From: Pseudomonas frederiksbergensis
Lineage (GTDB): Bacteria > Pseudomonadota > Gammaproteobacteria > Pseudomonadales > Pseudomonadaceae
DNA: 64,000 nt
Reading direction: 5' to 3'
NCBI RefSeq assembly: GCF_001952935.1
Contig: NZ_CP018319.1
Coordinates: 2,035,501-2,099,500 of the forward strand
A model generated the notes under the pieces. That model was given only the letters and a program-made list of their open reading frames with translations, did not search any database and had not been told where the DNA came from. A program made the translations under genes and the position numbers. Below, piece after piece: positions 18,015-28,895 of this stretch; position 1 is the stretch's first letter; each line of letters starts with the position of its first letter.

Positions 18015-18812
18015 ATGAGCTTGCGGTTGCTCCTCGGCCTGCTGTGCTGTCTGGTGGGTGTCGCTCACGCGGCGCCTGCCACAACAGCGGCCACACCTCA
18101 CAAGGCTTATCTGAGCCTGATCATCGATGACCTGGGGCAGAACCTGCCCCGGGATCGCCGCGTGCTCGCCCTGCCCGGCCCGGTCACCGCAGCGATCATG
18201 CCCGATACACCCCACGCCACCGAATTTGCCCGCGAGGCCCATCGCGCCGGCAAGATTGTCATCCTGCACATGCCCATGGACCCGGCCACCGGCCCGTTCG
18301 CCTGGCACCCCGACCTGCCCATCGACGAACTTGAAAAACGCCTGAACGCAGCGTTCAAGGTCGTGCCCTACACCGCCGGCATCAACAACCACATGGGCAG
18401 CCGCATGACCTCTCAGCCGGCGGCCATGGCCTGGTTGATGGCGGACTTGCAGCGTCGGCACAAGCTCTTCGTCGACAGCCGCACCAGTGCGCAAACCGTG
18501 GCCGCCGCCGAGGCGCAGAAGATTGGTCTGGCAAGTGTTTCGCGGGATGTGTTCCTGGATGACGAGCCCGCTGAAGCGGCAATTTTCACTCAACTGCAGA
18601 CCGCTATCAGCCTGGCGCACAAGCAAGGTTCTGCGGTAATGATCGGGCATCCGTATCCGCAGACATTAGCGGTGCTTGAACGTGAATTGCCCAAGCTCAA
18701 GGCTCAGGGCATTGACTGGATCGACATCAGACAGATGATCAGTGTGCGCGGCAATCGTGCCACGGCAGCGCATGGCAAGGATGGCCAGTACCGCCTTCCG
18801 CCCGCCCGGTAA
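18015..18812 (+). CDS. yibQ: YibQ-type divergent polysaccharide deacetylase
   Basis: 265 residues with a signal peptide (MSLRLLLGLLCCLVGVAHA) and a divergent NodB-like fold (PF04748): LSLIIDDLGQN, AIMPDTPHA, HMPMDP, NNHMGSRMT and GHPYP. The starting Asp-Asp and the histidines needed for a metal site are present, but the substrate is unknown. It begins one base after the protease stop codon, so the three cell-wall genes form one operon. Confidence 0.9.
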   Translation: MSLRLLLGLLCCLVGVAHAAPATTAATPHKAYLSLIIDDLGQNLPRDRRVLALPGPVTAAIMPDTPHATEFAREAHRAGKIVILHMPMDPATGPFAWHPDLPIDELEKRLNAAFKVVPYTAGINNHMGSRMTSQPAAMAWLMADLQRRHKLFVDSRTSAQTVAAAEAQKIGLASVSRDVFLDDEPAEAAIFTQLQTAISLAHKQGSAVMIGHPYPQTLAVLERELPKLKAQGIDWIDIRQMISVRGNRATAAHGKDGQYRLPPAR

Positions 18813-18916
18813 TTCCTCACCAGCCACTTCATTTCGCGATAACTATTTATACCTTCCGGTACATCGCCCCGTGCCACGATAGCGCTCACCCTGAATTTCA
18901 TCCCCAAGGAATGGAC

Positions 18917-20152
18917 ATGAAATACCTCAGTTTCTTTTGCTGCGCCGGCCTGATTGGCCTGCTGGCTATTTCGCCAGTGCAGGCCCGCGATTTAGGCGAA
19001 GGCGCCGTCAACGACTCACCGTCAAGGGCGCTGCAAAACAGCGACCATTTTTATGAAATCTGGAGTGGCGTGGGACGACTGAGTCTTCAATCGGGCGGGA
19101 GTTGCAGCGCCGTCCTACTGGATACGCGAAACAGGCAAGGCCGAGCCACCGGCCCTGCTTACCTGCTCACCGCCGGTCATTGCGTGCTTTTTCAGTACGG
19201 TTCGGCACGGACCGATCTGCCTTTGGAAGCCAGCGTCACCTTCCACTACTTTCATGACATGCCACAGCGTAAGCGCCAATACGCCATCCGAACTGCGCGA
19301 TGGAGCAGTCTGGTCGGGACCGATCTTGCAATACTGGAAGTCGAGGCAACATTGGCGTCGCTGATACAGGCCGGGGTCAATCCGCTCAAATTGGCGTCCC
19401 ATCAAACCCACGAGAGTCAGGATGCGCTTAACGTAGGCGCGCCGGGCGGCTTTACCGAACAAGGTCTTCGATTGAGCGCCTGCGCTGAACAAACCGCCGG
19501 AACGTTCATCGATCACCCCGGGGTGTTCCCTTTGGCCATGAAAAACAGCTGCGATCTTCACGCTGGCAGCTCCGGTAGCCCGATGCTGAACCGCCGCACC
19601 AATGAAATCACCGGCATCGTCAGTAAAGTCGCGATCTCGCGCAATACCCCAGCGCCGCCCGAGTGTGAGCACTCGACGTCTTGCACAGCTGCCCGTTTCA
19701 ACTACAGCTACTCTGCCAACTTTCTGCACTACTGCTTTGTTGATGGCGTCTTCGCCAGCGATGGGGCGAATTGTTCATTAGCGCCGGTGGAGCTGACGGT
19801 CACGGAGCCTTGGAAATTCAAGTCAAACGTGTATAAAACGCGAAACGCGGATGGGCAGATCGTACTGCCTGCCTGGGATTTCAGGTTCTCCCTCGGGGCA
19901 CCCTTCTATCGCTACAAAACGGTCCATAACGCCAGGGACTGCAAAGCGCCCGACAATTACAGCGCCGCCATCAACGCTGTAGACGCTTACATCAATAGTG
20001 AAATCGGGCCACAAAGCGGCGCACATGCACTTTGTATTATCGGCGTCGCCTCAGGGGAGCAGCCGCTGACAAGGGCGATGTTGAATAACGTATTTACCAG
20101 TGCCGTGTACTTGAGCGCGACACCGGCGCCGTCTCAGGCTGTATCGAAATGA
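18917..20152 (+). CDS. Secreted trypsin-like serine protease
   Basis: The ATG at 18917 gives 411 residues with a signal peptide (MKYLSFFCCAGLIGLLAISPVQA). It was preferred to the ATG at 18911 because AAGGA directly abuts 18911 but is well spaced from 18917. The catalytic triad is visible: His in LLTAGHC, Asp in GTDLAILEVE and Ser in HAGSSGSPML. Several cysteines indicate disulfides. A C-terminal region of about 130 residues has no recognised domain. It is single, without an obvious inhibitor or secretion partner nearby. Confidence 0.85.
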   Translation: MKYLSFFCCAGLIGLLAISPVQARDLGEGAVNDSPSRALQNSDHFYEIWSGVGRLSLQSGGSCSAVLLDTRNRQGRATGPAYLLTAGHCVLFQYGSARTDLPLEASVTFHYFHDMPQRKRQYAIRTARWSSLVGTDLAILEVEATLASLIQAGVNPLKLASHQTHESQDALNVGAPGGFTEQGLRLSACAEQTAGTFIDHPGVFPLAMKNSCDLHAGSSGSPMLNRRTNEITGIVSKVAISRNTPAPPECEHSTSCTAARFNYSYSANFLHYCFVDGVFASDGANCSLAPVELTVTEPWKFKSNVYKTRNADGQIVLPAWDFRFSLGAPFYRYKTVHNARDCKAPDNYSAAINAVDAYINSEIGPQSGAHALCIIGVASGEQPLTRAMLNNVFTSAVYLSATPAPSQAVSK

Positions 20153-20155
20153 GCG

Positions 20156-20911
20156 CTACAGATACTTCGCCATGATGTCGTCCACCACGCCTTCCTTGCG
20201 TAGCTGATCCAGCGCGGCTTGCAGCTTGGCCACGACGTCATCCGGCACGTCCTTGTTCAATGCCAGGAACAACTCGGCGCTGTTGAAGCGCAGCACGGTC
20301 TTGAGCCCGTTCACGCCATCCTGACGCGCCAGATAGCGGCCTGCCGGATCACCCGTGGCCCACAGGTCGATCTGGCCGTTGACCAGTTTTTTTGCGTTGT
20401 CCTGATCGCGCAGCACAACGATCGGTTTCAGTCCTTGTTTGGCCAGCGTCTCGGCAATTGCATCACCCTTGTAGGCGCCAATCTTGTACTTGCGCGCCTG
20501 CTCCAGCGTCTCGAGGGTGATCTTGCTATCGGCTTTGGCCAGCATGATCCAATCATCCGGACCAATCGGGCCGACCCACTTGAAGAGTTTCTCGCGGTCC
20601 GGCAATCGCGCCATTACGAACACCCCATAACCGGGTTTTTCCAGGGCGAGCTTGTAGATTCGCTCCCAAGGGAAACGCAGCGTCAGGCTGTAGGGGATGT
20701 CGGCGCGCTTGAACATCTCACGGACAATGTCCACGGCAATGCCGTCGATGTTCTCGTCCTGAGCGAAGTTCTTGCCGTTCTTCGCCATGTTGTACGGCGG
20801 GAAGTTTTCCGTCAGTAACACCAGACCGGTGCCCTGATTTTCTGCGGCGTGAACTCCGTTGATGAACAACAGAGAAGCGCTGGCGAAGGCAAGAAGAAGA
20901 CGTTTAAGCAT
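20156..20911 (-). CDS. Periplasmic solute-binding protein, family 3
   Basis: 251 residues with a signal peptide (MLKRLLLAFASASLLFINGVHA) and an SBP_bac_3 fold (LLTENFPPYNMAKNG, GIAVDIVREMFKRA, PYSLTLRFPWERIYKLA, YKIGAYKGDAIAETL). No permease or ATPase is adjacent, so it may serve a distant importer or signalling protein. It lies at the 3' end of the his cluster, 77 bp after hisF, and might be co-transcribed. Confidence 0.88.
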   Translation of the reverse strand: MLKRLLLAFASASLLFINGVHAAENQGTGLVLLTENFPPYNMAKNGKNFAQDENIDGIAVDIVREMFKRADIPYSLTLRFPWERIYKLALEKPGYGVFVMARLPDREKLFKWVGPIGPDDWIMLAKADSKITLETLEQARKYKIGAYKGDAIAETLAKQGLKPIVVLRDQDNAKKLVNGQIDLWATGDPAGRYLARQDGVNGLKTVLRFNSAELFLALNKDVPDDVVAKLQAALDQLRKEGVVDDIMAKYL

Positions 20912-20988
20912 GTCGGGCTACCGGAATCCATGGCGTGCCCAAGAGTGCCTTGAGCCCGCCATGCTGTCCACTGGCCTGTACCGTTTGT

Positions 20989-21759
20989 TTAACGCATCAC
21001 GATGCCGCGATGAGCCATGTAGGCCTTGGCTTCCTGCACGGTGTATTCGCCGAAGTGGAAAATACTCGCCGCCAATACCGCGCTGGCGTGGCCTTCGAGG
21101 ATGCCGTCGGCCAGATGCTGCAGGTTGCCGACACCGCCGGAAGCAATCACCGGAATCCCCAGCGCATCACTGATGGCGCGGGTGACGCCCAGGTCGAAGC
21201 CGTTTTTCATGCCGTCCTGGTCCATGCTGGTCAGCAGGATTTCACCGGCACCGAGGCCTTCCATCTTCTTCGCCCACTCAACGGCGTCGAGACCGGTTGG
21301 CTTGCGACCGCCGTGGGTGAAGATCTCCCAGCGCGGGGTTTCGCCCGGACCGGAAACCTTCTTGGCGTCGATGGCGACGACAATGCACTGCGAGCCGAAA
21401 TGCTGAGCCGCTTCGCCGACGAATTCCGGGTTGAACACTGCTGCGGTGTTGATAGAAACCTTGTCCGCGCCGGCATTCAGCAGATTGCGAATGTCCTGCA
21501 CGGTACGCACGCCGCCACCCACGGTCAGCGGGATGAACACCTGGCTGGCCATGCGCTCGACGGTATGCAGCGTGGTGTCGCGACCGTCGACGCTGGCGGT
21601 GATGTCGAGAAAGGTAATCTCGTCGGCCCCCTGCTCGTCGTAGCGACGGGCGATTTCCACCGGGTCGCCGGCGTCGCGAATGTTCTCGAACTTGACGCCC
21701 TTGACCACCCGGCCGTTATCCACGTCCAGGCAAGGGATGATGCGTTTGGCCAGCGCCAT
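20989..21759 (-). CDS. hisF: Imidazole glycerol phosphate synthase, cyclase subunit
   Basis: A 256-residue TIM barrel that, with HisH, converts PRFAR and ammonia from glutamine into IGP and AICAR. Catalytic Asp residues are in [14 protein letters not shown] (D11) and [10 protein letters not shown] (about D130). The start [13 protein letters not shown] is unambiguous, with hisA 9 bp upstream. Confidence 0.98.
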   Translation of the reverse strand: MALAKRIIPCLDVDNGRVVKGVKFENIRDAGDPVEIARRYDEQGADEITFLDITASVDGRDTTLHTVERMASQVFIPLTVGGGVRTVQDIRNLLNAGADKVSINTAAVFNPEFVGEAAQHFGSQCIVVAIDAKKVSGPGETPRWEIFTHGGRKPTGLDAVEWAKKMEGLGAGEILLTSMDQDGMKNGFDLGVTRAISDALGIPVIASGGVGNLQHLADGILEGHASAVLAASIFHFGEYTVQEAKAYMAHRGIVMR

Positions 21760-21768
21760 GGTCAGTCC

Positions 21769-22506
21769 TCAGCCTTTGTACGAATCGCAGAAAGCTTGCG
21801 CTTCGGCGACGTCGAGGGTGCCTTCGTAAATCGCCCGACCGGTGATGGCGCCGATGATGCCTGGCGCCTTGGCGTCGAGCAGCGACTTGATGTCACCCAG
21901 ATTGTGGATACCGCCGGAAGCGATCACTGGAATCTTCGTCGCAGCGGCCAGGGCGGCGGTGTACGAAACGTTGCAGCCCTGCATCATGCCGTCTTTGGCG
22001 ATGTCGGTATAAACGATCGCGGACACGCCGTCGGCTTCGAATTGCTTCGCCAGGTCGATGACCTGAATGGTGCTGATTTCAGCCCAGCCGTCAGTGGCGA
22101 CAAAACCGTCTTTGGCATCCAGGCCGACGATCACTTTGCCCGGGAATGCGCGGCAGGCTTCAGCAACGAAAGCCGGATCTTTCACCGCTTTGGTGCCGAT
22201 GATCACGTAGCTCACGCCCGCTTTCACGTAGTGTTCGATGGTTTCCAGGGAGCGGATACCGCCGCCGATCTGGATCGGCAGGTTTGGGTAGCGCTTGGCA
22301 ATGGCGGTGACCACTTCGCCGTTGACCGGCTGGCCTTCGAAGGCGCCGTTCAGGTCGACCAGATGCAGACGACGGCAACCGCCCTCCACCCACTTGGCAG
22401 CCATGCTCACCGGGTCATCGGAGAACACCGTGGAATCTTCCATGCGGCCCTGGCGCAGACGAACACAGGCACCGTCTTTAAGATCGATAGCGGGAATAAT
22501 CAGCAT
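21769..22506 (-). CDS. hisA: ProFAR isomerase
   Basis: A 245-residue TIM barrel that isomerises ProFAR to PRFAR. The start at 22506 gives [20 protein letters not shown] with the catalytic Asp at position 8; five upstream in-frame codons (MKVCQ) are probably untranslated. The second catalytic Asp lies in [15 protein letters not shown]. It is followed closely by hisF. Confidence 0.97.
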   Translation of the reverse strand: MLIIPAIDLKDGACVRLRQGRMEDSTVFSDDPVSMAAKWVEGGCRRLHLVDLNGAFEGQPVNGEVVTAIAKRYPNLPIQIGGGIRSLETIEHYVKAGVSYVIIGTKAVKDPAFVAEACRAFPGKVIVGLDAKDGFVATDGWAEISTIQVIDLAKQFEADGVSAIVYTDIAKDGMMQGCNVSYTAALAAATKIPVIASGGIHNLGDIKSLLDAKAPGIIGAITGRAIYEGTLDVAEAQAFCDSYKG

Positions 22507-22548
22507 CTGGCAAACCTTCAAATTCGAGTATTCAGCTTCGCTCGGAAA

Positions 22549-22806
22549 TCAGTTTTTCTCGAGCGCCCACAGGTCGCTTTCGATGCTTTCGAACCTCTCT
22601 TTGAGGTGCGTCTGCACATCGAAAATCGCCCTGTTGTAATAGTGCGGCGCAATTTCACGGGTAAACAGCTCAAGGATTTCAGCCGCCTCGAACGAACCCA
22701 GGTCCAGTTCGAAGCGATCTTCCATAAAGCGTTTGATCTTGTGATTAGCCTCGTTCTCCTGTTCAGGAGTGAGGGTCAGGATCGGCGGCTTTTTCTTGAC
22801 GGCCAT
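22549..22806 (-). CDS. DUF2164 family protein
   Basis: An 85-residue cytosolic protein of the DUF2164 family (helical, with the conserved RFELDLGSFEAAEILELF segment and HYYNRAIFDVQTHL). It sits between hisH and hisA with its start codon touching the hisH stop region, so it is co-transcribed with the his genes. Its function is not known, and its position in pseudomonad his clusters is the only clue. Confidence 0.88.
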   Translation of the reverse strand: MAVKKKPPILTLTPEQENEANHKIKRFMEDRFELDLGSFEAAEILELFTREIAPHYYNRAIFDVQTHLKERFESIESDLWALEKN

Positions 22807-23445
22807 TTACCAGCGACCATCCCACGCAGCGAAGTTCTGCAGCAATTGCAGGCCATGGGTATGGCTCTTCTCCGGGTGGAACTGCACGGCGAAACGCGAG
22901 CCATCGGCCAGCGCCGCAGCGAAATCGACACCGTAGTGACCGCCACCCACCACTTGCCGCGGGTTACCGGCAGCGATGTAGTAGCTGTGCACGAAGTAGA
23001 AACGCGCCAGGTCCGGAATGTTGTGCCACAGCGGATGTGTGACCGTCTGCTTCACTTCGTTCCAGCCCATGTGCGGGACTTTCAAATGCTCGCCATCTTC
23101 GTGCAAATCCTTGCCGAAGAACTTCACCGCGCCAGGAAACAGGCCGATGCAGTCGACGCCGTCGTTCTCTTCGCTGCTGTCGAGCAAGGCTTGCATGCCG
23201 ACGCAGATGCCGAGGAACGGGCGGTCCTGGCTGACTTCGCGCACCAGCGAATCGAAGCCCAGGCGGCGGATCTCTGCCATGCAGTCGCGAATCGCGCCGA
23301 CGCCGGGGAAAACCACCCGGTCGGCTTCGCGAATCACATCGGCATCGCTGGTGATCAAGACCTTGCCGGCACCCACGTGCTCGAGGGCCTTGGCCACCGA
23401 GTGCAGGTTGCCCATGCCGTAATCGATAACCGCGACCGTCTGCAT
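22807..23445 (-). CDS. hisH: Imidazole glycerol phosphate synthase, glutaminase subunit
   Basis: A 212-residue class I glutamine amidotransferase that delivers ammonia to HisF. The nucleophile cysteine is in FLGICVGMQ and the His-Glu pair is in VQFHPEKSH. It starts at 23445, sharing one base with the hisB stop codon. Confidence 0.97.
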   Translation of the reverse strand: MQTVAVIDYGMGNLHSVAKALEHVGAGKVLITSDADVIREADRVVFPGVGAIRDCMAEIRRLGFDSLVREVSQDRPFLGICVGMQALLDSSEENDGVDCIGLFPGAVKFFGKDLHEDGEHLKVPHMGWNEVKQTVTHPLWHNIPDLARFYFVHSYYIAAGNPRQVVGGGHYGVDFAAALADGSRFAVQFHPEKSHTHGLQLLQNFAAWDGRW

Positions 23446-24038
23446 TACAGAACGCCTTTGGTCGACGGCATCTGACCGGCCATGCGGTCATCCAGCTCTA
23501 CAGCCATGCGCAGGGCGCGGCCGAAAGCCTTGAACACGGTTTCGATCTGGTGGTGAGTGTTGGTGCCGCGCAGGTTGTCGATGTGCAGGCTGACGAGCGC
23601 GTGGTTGACGAAGCCCTGGAAGAATTCCTGGAACAGGTCAACGTCGAAGCCGCCAACGGTGGCGCGGGTGTAGGGAACGTGCATCTGCAGGCCAGGACGG
23701 CCGGAGAAGTCGATCACCACGCGCGACAGCGCTTCATCGAGCGGCACGTAGGCGTGGCCGTAGCGACGGATGCCTTTCTTGTCGCCGATGGCTTTGGCAA
23801 AAGCCTGACCCAGAGTGATACCGACGTCTTCCACCGTATGGTGGTCGTCGATATGCAGGTCGCCCTTGCTGACAATATCCAGGTCGATCAGCCCGTGACG
23901 GGCGATCTGGTCCAGCATGTGCTCAAGAAAAGGAACACCGATATCAAATCGGGCCTTTCCGGTGCCATCCAGGTTGATCGAGGCTTTGATCTGGGTTTCC
24001 AGAGTGTCGCGCTCGACTGACGCCTTACGTTCGGCCAT
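23445..24038 (-). CDS. hisB: Imidazoleglycerol-phosphate dehydratase
   Basis: 197 residues, the monofunctional dehydratase without the phosphatase domain found in enterics. The Mn-binding histidine motifs [10 protein letters not shown] and the region around [13 protein letters not shown] are present. The start at 24038 ([12 protein letters not shown]) is the usual pseudomonad N-terminus; an upstream in-frame ATG at 24074 adds 12 unsupported residues. It is the first gene of the his transcript. Confidence 0.97.
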   Translation of the reverse strand: MAERKASVERDTLETQIKASINLDGTGKARFDIGVPFLEHMLDQIARHGLIDLDIVSKGDLHIDDHHTVEDVGITLGQAFAKAIGDKKGIRRYGHAYVPLDEALSRVVIDFSGRPGLQMHVPYTRATVGGFDVDLFQEFFQGFVNHALVSLHIDNLRGTNTHHQIETVFKAFGRALRMAVELDDRMAGQMPSTKGVL

Positions 24039-24195
24039 CACCAGCTCCGCAAAATCATTGGGCGAAAAAGGCAATCATTATAGGGGCGCGGGGCCGAAAC
24101 AGAAACACGCGACGTGATATCCCTGACGGGCTGAACCCGCTGCTGTCGGGGATAGACATGTCCATACAACTCATTTCGGCCCCTCCAAAAACAAC

Positions 24196-24285
24196 TGTAG
24201 GAGCGAGCCTGCTCGCGATGGGGACCTCACATTCAACATCTCTGTCGACTGTCAGACCGCTATCGCGAGCAGGCTCACTCCCACA
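24196..24285. repeat. REPIN, second copy
   Basis: Inverted REP units TGTAGGAGCGAGCCTGCTCG and CGAGCAGGCTCACTCCCACA surround a short variable core. It occupies most of the gap between the transporter gene and the hisB promoter region. Confidence 0.9.
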
Positions 24286-24307
24286 AGGGGTAATGCGCTT
24301 ACTTAAC

Positions 24308-25972
24308 TTAGTGGAACAAAACTGCAGTCTTCTGCAGCGTCACCCAAACACCCCACGCCAACGGAATCCCCACCACCAGCCACGCAGCCACTGCCAAAGG
24401 CTTGGTGCCCGCATCCGCTTTCCACTCCAACACGGTGCTGCTGTCAGCCCCTTTGTCGTGGCCCAGCGCCTGTTCGGCGGCCAGTTCAGCGTCGGTCATG
24501 AAGTACTTGTCAGCCACCGGACGCACCAGCAGGTTGCAGATGAAACCCAGCACCAGCAGGCCCGCGAGGATATACAGGGTGATGTCGTAAGCTGCGGCGC
24601 GTTCAACGCCAATGCTCAACTGATACTCACGCAGGTAGTTCACCAATACCGGACCCAACACGCCCGCCGCCGCCCAGGCCGTCAGCAGACGACCGTGGAT
24701 CGCGCCGACCATTTGCGTACCGAACAGATCCGCGAGATACGCAGGAACCGTCGCAAAACCACCGCCGTACATCGACAGGATGATGCAGAAGGCCGCCACG
24801 AACAGCGCAACGTTGCCCAGGTGACCGAGGTTCGGGATCAGCGCGTACAGGGCAAAACCCAGGGCGAAGAACACGAAATAGGTGTTTTTGCGACCCAGGT
24901 AATCCGAGAACGAGGCCCAGAAGAACCGGCCACCGATGTTGAACAGACTCAACAAACCAGTGAAACCGGCAGCAATCGCCGCGATCGAGGCCAGTTGCGA
25001 AGCGTCGAGCTGACCGAATGTCAGGCCATTACCCAACAACGTGCCGGCAAACACTTCCTGCAACAGCGGCGAAGCCATGCCGAGGATGCCGATACCCGCC
25101 GAAACGTTCAGGCACAGCACCAGCCACACCAGACGGAATTGCGGAGTTTTCCACGCCACATTCACGTGGACGTGACGGTGAGTGATCATCGCGTTGGAAG
25201 CTTTCTTCGCCGGAGCGGTCCAGCCCTCAGGCTTCCAGCCGGTTGGCGGCACGCGGTAGGACAGTGCGCCACCGATCATGAACACGAAGTAGATCGCGGC
25301 CATCACCAGAAAGCTCTGCCATACACCAACACTGGTTGGTGAAGCGAAGTGGCCCATCAAGGCTGCAGCCAGCGGAGCACCGACCATCGCACCACCACCG
25401 AAACCCATGATCGCCATGCCGGTCGCCATGCCGCGCTTGTCCGGGAACCACTTGATCAGGGTCGAGACCGGCGAGATATAACCCAGGCCCAGGCCGATAC
25501 CGCCAATGACCCCGGAACCGATCCACATCAGCCATATCTGGTGGGTATAAACCCCCAGCGCTGAAATCAGCAGACCGCCACACCAGCACAGAGCCGATAC
25601 AACGCCAGCCTTGCGAGGCCCGGCGTGTTCCAGCCAGCCGCCCCAAATGGCTGCCGAGCAACCGAGGAAGATGAAGAACAGGGTGTAGATCCAGCCGAGC
25701 ATCGAGATCGGCCAGTCACATTCGGACGAGAAGACTTGCGAGATGAAGCTCATCTCCGGCGCGCAGGCCACGGCCTTGGTCACGCCCAGGGCTTTGGACA
25801 GTGGCAACCAGAACACCGAAAAGCCGTAGGCCATGCCGATGCACAAGTGGATGGCCAGGGCGGCCGGTGGTACCAGCCAACGGTTGAAACCGGGCTTGGC
25901 GATGATGCGCTCCTTGGACAGGAACGCGGGCTGGTCGGCTTTCAGGCCGTCCGCCGTGATGCTCGTGGTCAT
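24308..25972 (-). CDS. OFA-family MFS transporter
   Basis: A 554-residue, 12-helix major facilitator protein. The N-terminal PAALAIHLCIGMAYGFSVFWLPLSKALG and the later GGIGLGLGYISPVSTLIKWFPDKRGMATG are characteristic of the oxalate/formate antiporter (OFA) family. An unusually long loop after helix 1 (about residues 65-90) contains cysteines. Substrate cannot be read from the sequence; monocarboxylates are likely. The last 50 residues are hydrophilic with a final membrane span. Confidence 0.88.
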   Translation of the reverse strand: MTTSITADGLKADQPAFLSKERIIAKPGFNRWLVPPAALAIHLCIGMAYGFSVFWLPLSKALGVTKAVACAPEMSFISQVFSSECDWPISMLGWIYTLFFIFLGCSAAIWGGWLEHAGPRKAGVVSALCWCGGLLISALGVYTHQIWLMWIGSGVIGGIGLGLGYISPVSTLIKWFPDKRGMATGMAIMGFGGGAMVGAPLAAALMGHFASPTSVGVWQSFLVMAAIYFVFMIGGALSYRVPPTGWKPEGWTAPAKKASNAMITHRHVHVNVAWKTPQFRLVWLVLCLNVSAGIGILGMASPLLQEVFAGTLLGNGLTFGQLDASQLASIAAIAAGFTGLLSLFNIGGRFFWASFSDYLGRKNTYFVFFALGFALYALIPNLGHLGNVALFVAAFCIILSMYGGGFATVPAYLADLFGTQMVGAIHGRLLTAWAAAGVLGPVLVNYLREYQLSIGVERAAAYDITLYILAGLLVLGFICNLLVRPVADKYFMTDAELAAEQALGHDKGADSSTVLEWKADAGTKPLAVAAWLVVGIPLAWGVWVTLQKTAVLFH

Positions 25973-26192
25973 TATGTTTCCCCCAATTATTAGAATGGTT
26001 CGTCAGCGCTCCTCACCCCCAGCCTTTATGCGCACGCATGACTGTTTTTGAGGTAAGGCTTCATTTTGGTGCGACTTCACGTCGCAGAAGGACGAACGAA
26101 CGGGCAAAGGTTACCATCTGTACGTGACAGAAAAATCAAAGTGATATCACCTTTTGTATGTCATCAGTTCTCGTACCACCGAAGGAGCCCTC

Positions 26193-26597
26193 ATGCCGAT
26201 CATTGTCGAGCCGCTAAACGAAGCCACTTATCAGGATCAGCAAGATCTGCAGAAGATCTACCGCGATGCTCCGGACTGGCTGTTTGCCCCGTTTTCCGGG
26301 GAATTGCAGCTGATCGAAAGCTGTCTGCTGGACGGTTCGCTGATCGCCGGCCGCTTCAACGATCGGCTTTTGGGCGCGGCACGTCTGCAACGGCACTCGG
26401 ATGTCTGGCATTTGTCCCAACTATGCGTACGAAAAATTACCCGCCGTCGTGGCGTGGCCGAGCGCCTGGTGAACGAAGCGCAGAAAATGGCGTCGCAAGC
26501 GGGTGCGACATTGCATTTGTTGGCGCCTGCCGGGCATCTGGAGGCACAAGCGCTGGCGGCCAAACTGAAAATACCGCTGGATGAGTGGCCGACGTGA
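26193..26597 (+). CDS. panZ: PanZ/PanM-type acetyl-CoA sensor (GNAT fold)
   Basis: 134 residues with the GNAT acetyl-CoA site LCVRKITRRRGVAERLV and the family marks DLQKIY and GRFNDRLLGAARL. In E. coli PanZ binds acetyl-CoA and drives PanD maturation while inhibiting the enzyme. The start at 26193 is set by AAGGAG 8 bp upstream. panD is not in this window, so the regulatory role is inferred from the family. Confidence 0.82.
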   Translation: MPIIVEPLNEATYQDQQDLQKIYRDAPDWLFAPFSGELQLIESCLLDGSLIAGRFNDRLLGAARLQRHSDVWHLSQLCVRKITRRRGVAERLVNEAQKMASQAGATLHLLAPAGHLEAQALAAKLKIPLDEWPT

Positions 26598-26675
26598 TCG
26601 CTGACCGATCGTCCGCTGCGGGGCGCTATACTCCCCGGCTAAATTTCGAATTCGACTAACTACAAGGACTCGCCC

Positions 26676-28895
26676 ATGAAAGCGTTCGGCAAAATCCTGG
26701 GTCTGGTACTTCTCGGGCTGTTGCTGATCATTGTGGCGCTGGGCTTTGCCCTGACCCACCTCTTTGATCCCAACGACTATAAAGACGAGATTCGCCAGAT
26801 AGCCCGCGACAAGGCCCACATCGAGCTGACGCTCAATGGCGACATCGGCTGGAGCCTGTTCCCGTGGTTGGGCCTGGAATTGCACGAAGCCAGCGTCGCG
26901 ACCCTGGCCAAGCCCGCCGAGCCCTTCGCTGATTTGCAGATGCTCGGCTTGTCGGTCCGCGTGCTGCCGCTGCTGCGCCGCGAAGTGCAGATGAGCGATG
27001 TGCGCGTCGAAGGCCTGAACCTGCGCCTGAACCGCGACAAGGACGGCCACGGCAACTGGCAAGACATCGGCAAGGCGCCGGCTACCCCGGCCACACCGCC
27101 CGCGACAACTGGCGAACCCGCGACCGAGACCACTGCCCAAGCGGAAAAGCCGGCCCAGCCGATCCGCCTGGACATCGACAGCCTGACCGTCAACAACGCC
27201 CGCGTTGAATACAGCGACGAGAAAACCGGCAAGCAATTCAGCGCCGAAAGCATCCAGCTGAGTACCGGCCCGGTGCACGACTCCACGAATATCCCGGTCA
27301 AACTCACCGCATTCCTGGGCACCAATCAGCCGGTCTTGCGTGTGCGCACCGAGCTCAACGGCGAGTTGCGTTTCGAGCGTGCCCTGCAACGCTACAAATT
27401 CGAAGACATGAAACTCTCCGGCGAAGTGGCTGGCGATCCGCTGCAAGGCAAAACCATGACCTTCGCCGCACAAGGTCAGTTACTGCTGGATAAAGCAGCG
27501 AACGTCGCCGAATGGACCGGCATCAAGATCTCCGCCAACCAACTGCGCGCACTGGGCGAATTAAAGGTCAACGACCTCGACAAAACTCCGCAAATCAGCG
27601 GCGGCCTGTCCATCGCACAATTCGATCTGGCGAAATTCATCGACAGCATCGGCCAGAAGCTTCCAGCGATGGCTGAAGGCAGCCTGAGCAAAGTCGAACT
27701 GGTCAGTCGCCTTGCCGGCACGCCGACCAGCGTGATCCTGGACAACATCAACCTCAAAGTCGACGACAGTACCTTCAGCGGTCGCATCGCCGTCGAGGAC
27801 TTCGCCAAACAATCGCTGCGGGCGAATCTCAAGGCCGACACCTTCAACGTCGACCGTTATCTGCCACCAAAATCCGCCGAAGCCAACAGTGCGACGCAGG
27901 TGCGTCAGGCCGAAGTGGCCAGCACCGAGGCCGACGCCATGGCTGGTCCGGGCAACACCCCGCTGCCGAACGCCCCCACCAAAGATGCCTGGAGCAACGA
28001 GCGCCTGTTGCCGGTGGAGCGCCTGGCCAAGCTCGACGTAGACGCCGACCTCACCTTCGGTCAGTTGACCCTCGATAAATTGCCGATCCAGAACGCTGCA
28101 CTCAAGGCCACAGGCCAGGGCGGCCTGCTGACCCTGGAAAGCCTTCGCGGCGACCTGTACGACGGCAACTTCGACGCCAAAGGGACGCTCGACGTGCGCC
28201 AACAGGTGCCCGCGCTGAACATGCAGACGAGCATCACCAAAGTACCCGTGGAAAAAATCCTCGAAAGCCAGGGCAAAAATCCGCCGGTCAAAGGCCTGGT
28301 GACGCTCAACAGCAACCTGACCGGCAGCGGCAACAGCCAGAAAGCGCTGATCGAAACCCTCAACGGCAACGCCAGTTTCATCATCAACAACGGCGTGTTG
28401 CTCAATGCCAACCTCGAACAACAGCTGTGCAAAGGCATCGCCACCCTGAACCGTAAATCCCTCAGCGGCGAACCACGGGGCAAGGACACACCGTTCCAGG
28501 AACTCAAGGGCAACCTGACCTTCCGTAACGGCGTGGCCAGCAACCCGGACCTGAAAGTGCGCATCCCGGGCATGACCGTCAACGCCGACGGCGATGTCGA
28601 TCTGAGGGTGCTGGGCATGGATTACCGCGTGGGCGTTATCGTCGAAGGCGACAAGAGCGACATGCCGGACCCGGCCTGCCAGGTCAACGAAAGGTTCGTC
28701 GGCATCGAGTGGCCGCTGCGCTGCCGTGGCCCGCTGGAACTGGGCGCCAAGGCTTGCCGCCTGGATAACGAACGCATGGGCCAGGTCGCAAGCAAACTGG
28801 CTGGCGAACGGATCAGCGAAAAAATCGACGAGAAGCTTGGCGACAAAGTCAGCCCTGAGCTGAAAAACGCGTTGAAGGGGCTGTTCAAGAAATGA
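26676..28895 (+). CDS. AsmA-family protein
   Basis: 739 residues: an N-terminal membrane helix ([26 protein letters not shown]) and a long periplasmic beta-helical AsmA/TamB-like region, with a low-complexity Ala/Thr/Pro linker near residues 130-160. AsmA-like proteins span the periplasm and take part in phospholipid transport to the outer membrane. Its stop codon overlaps the mutY ATG (ATGA), so the genes are coupled. Confidence 0.9.
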   Translation: MKAFGKILGLVLLGLLLIIVALGFALTHLFDPNDYKDEIRQIARDKAHIELTLNGDIGWSLFPWLGLELHEASVATLAKPAEPFADLQMLGLSVRVLPLLRREVQMSDVRVEGLNLRLNRDKDGHGNWQDIGKAPATPATPPATTGEPATETTAQAEKPAQPIRLDIDSLTVNNARVEYSDEKTGKQFSAESIQLSTGPVHDSTNIPVKLTAFLGTNQPVLRVRTELNGELRFERALQRYKFEDMKLSGEVAGDPLQGKTMTFAAQGQLLLDKAANVAEWTGIKISANQLRALGELKVNDLDKTPQISGGLSIAQFDLAKFIDSIGQKLPAMAEGSLSKVELVSRLAGTPTSVILDNINLKVDDSTFSGRIAVEDFAKQSLRANLKADTFNVDRYLPPKSAEANSATQVRQAEVASTEADAMAGPGNTPLPNAPTKDAWSNERLLPVERLAKLDVDADLTFGQLTLDKLPIQNAALKATGQGGLLTLESLRGDLYDGNFDAKGTLDVRQQVPALNMQTSITKVPVEKILESQGKNPPVKGLVTLNSNLTGSGNSQKALIETLNGNASFIINNGVLLNANLEQQLCKGIATLNRKSLSGEPRGKDTPFQELKGNLTFRNGVASNPDLKVRIPGMTVNADGDVDLRVLGMDYRVGVIVEGDKSDMPDPACQVNERFVGIEWPLRCRGPLELGAKACRLDNERMGQVASKLAGERISEKIDEKLGDKVSPELKNALKGLFKK

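Noticed and set aside
25990..26010. Possible sigma-54 promoter for the OFA transporter
   Set aside because: The spacing GG-N10-GC occurs, but the -24 box reads TGGGGG, not TGGCAC, and the -12 box is wrong.
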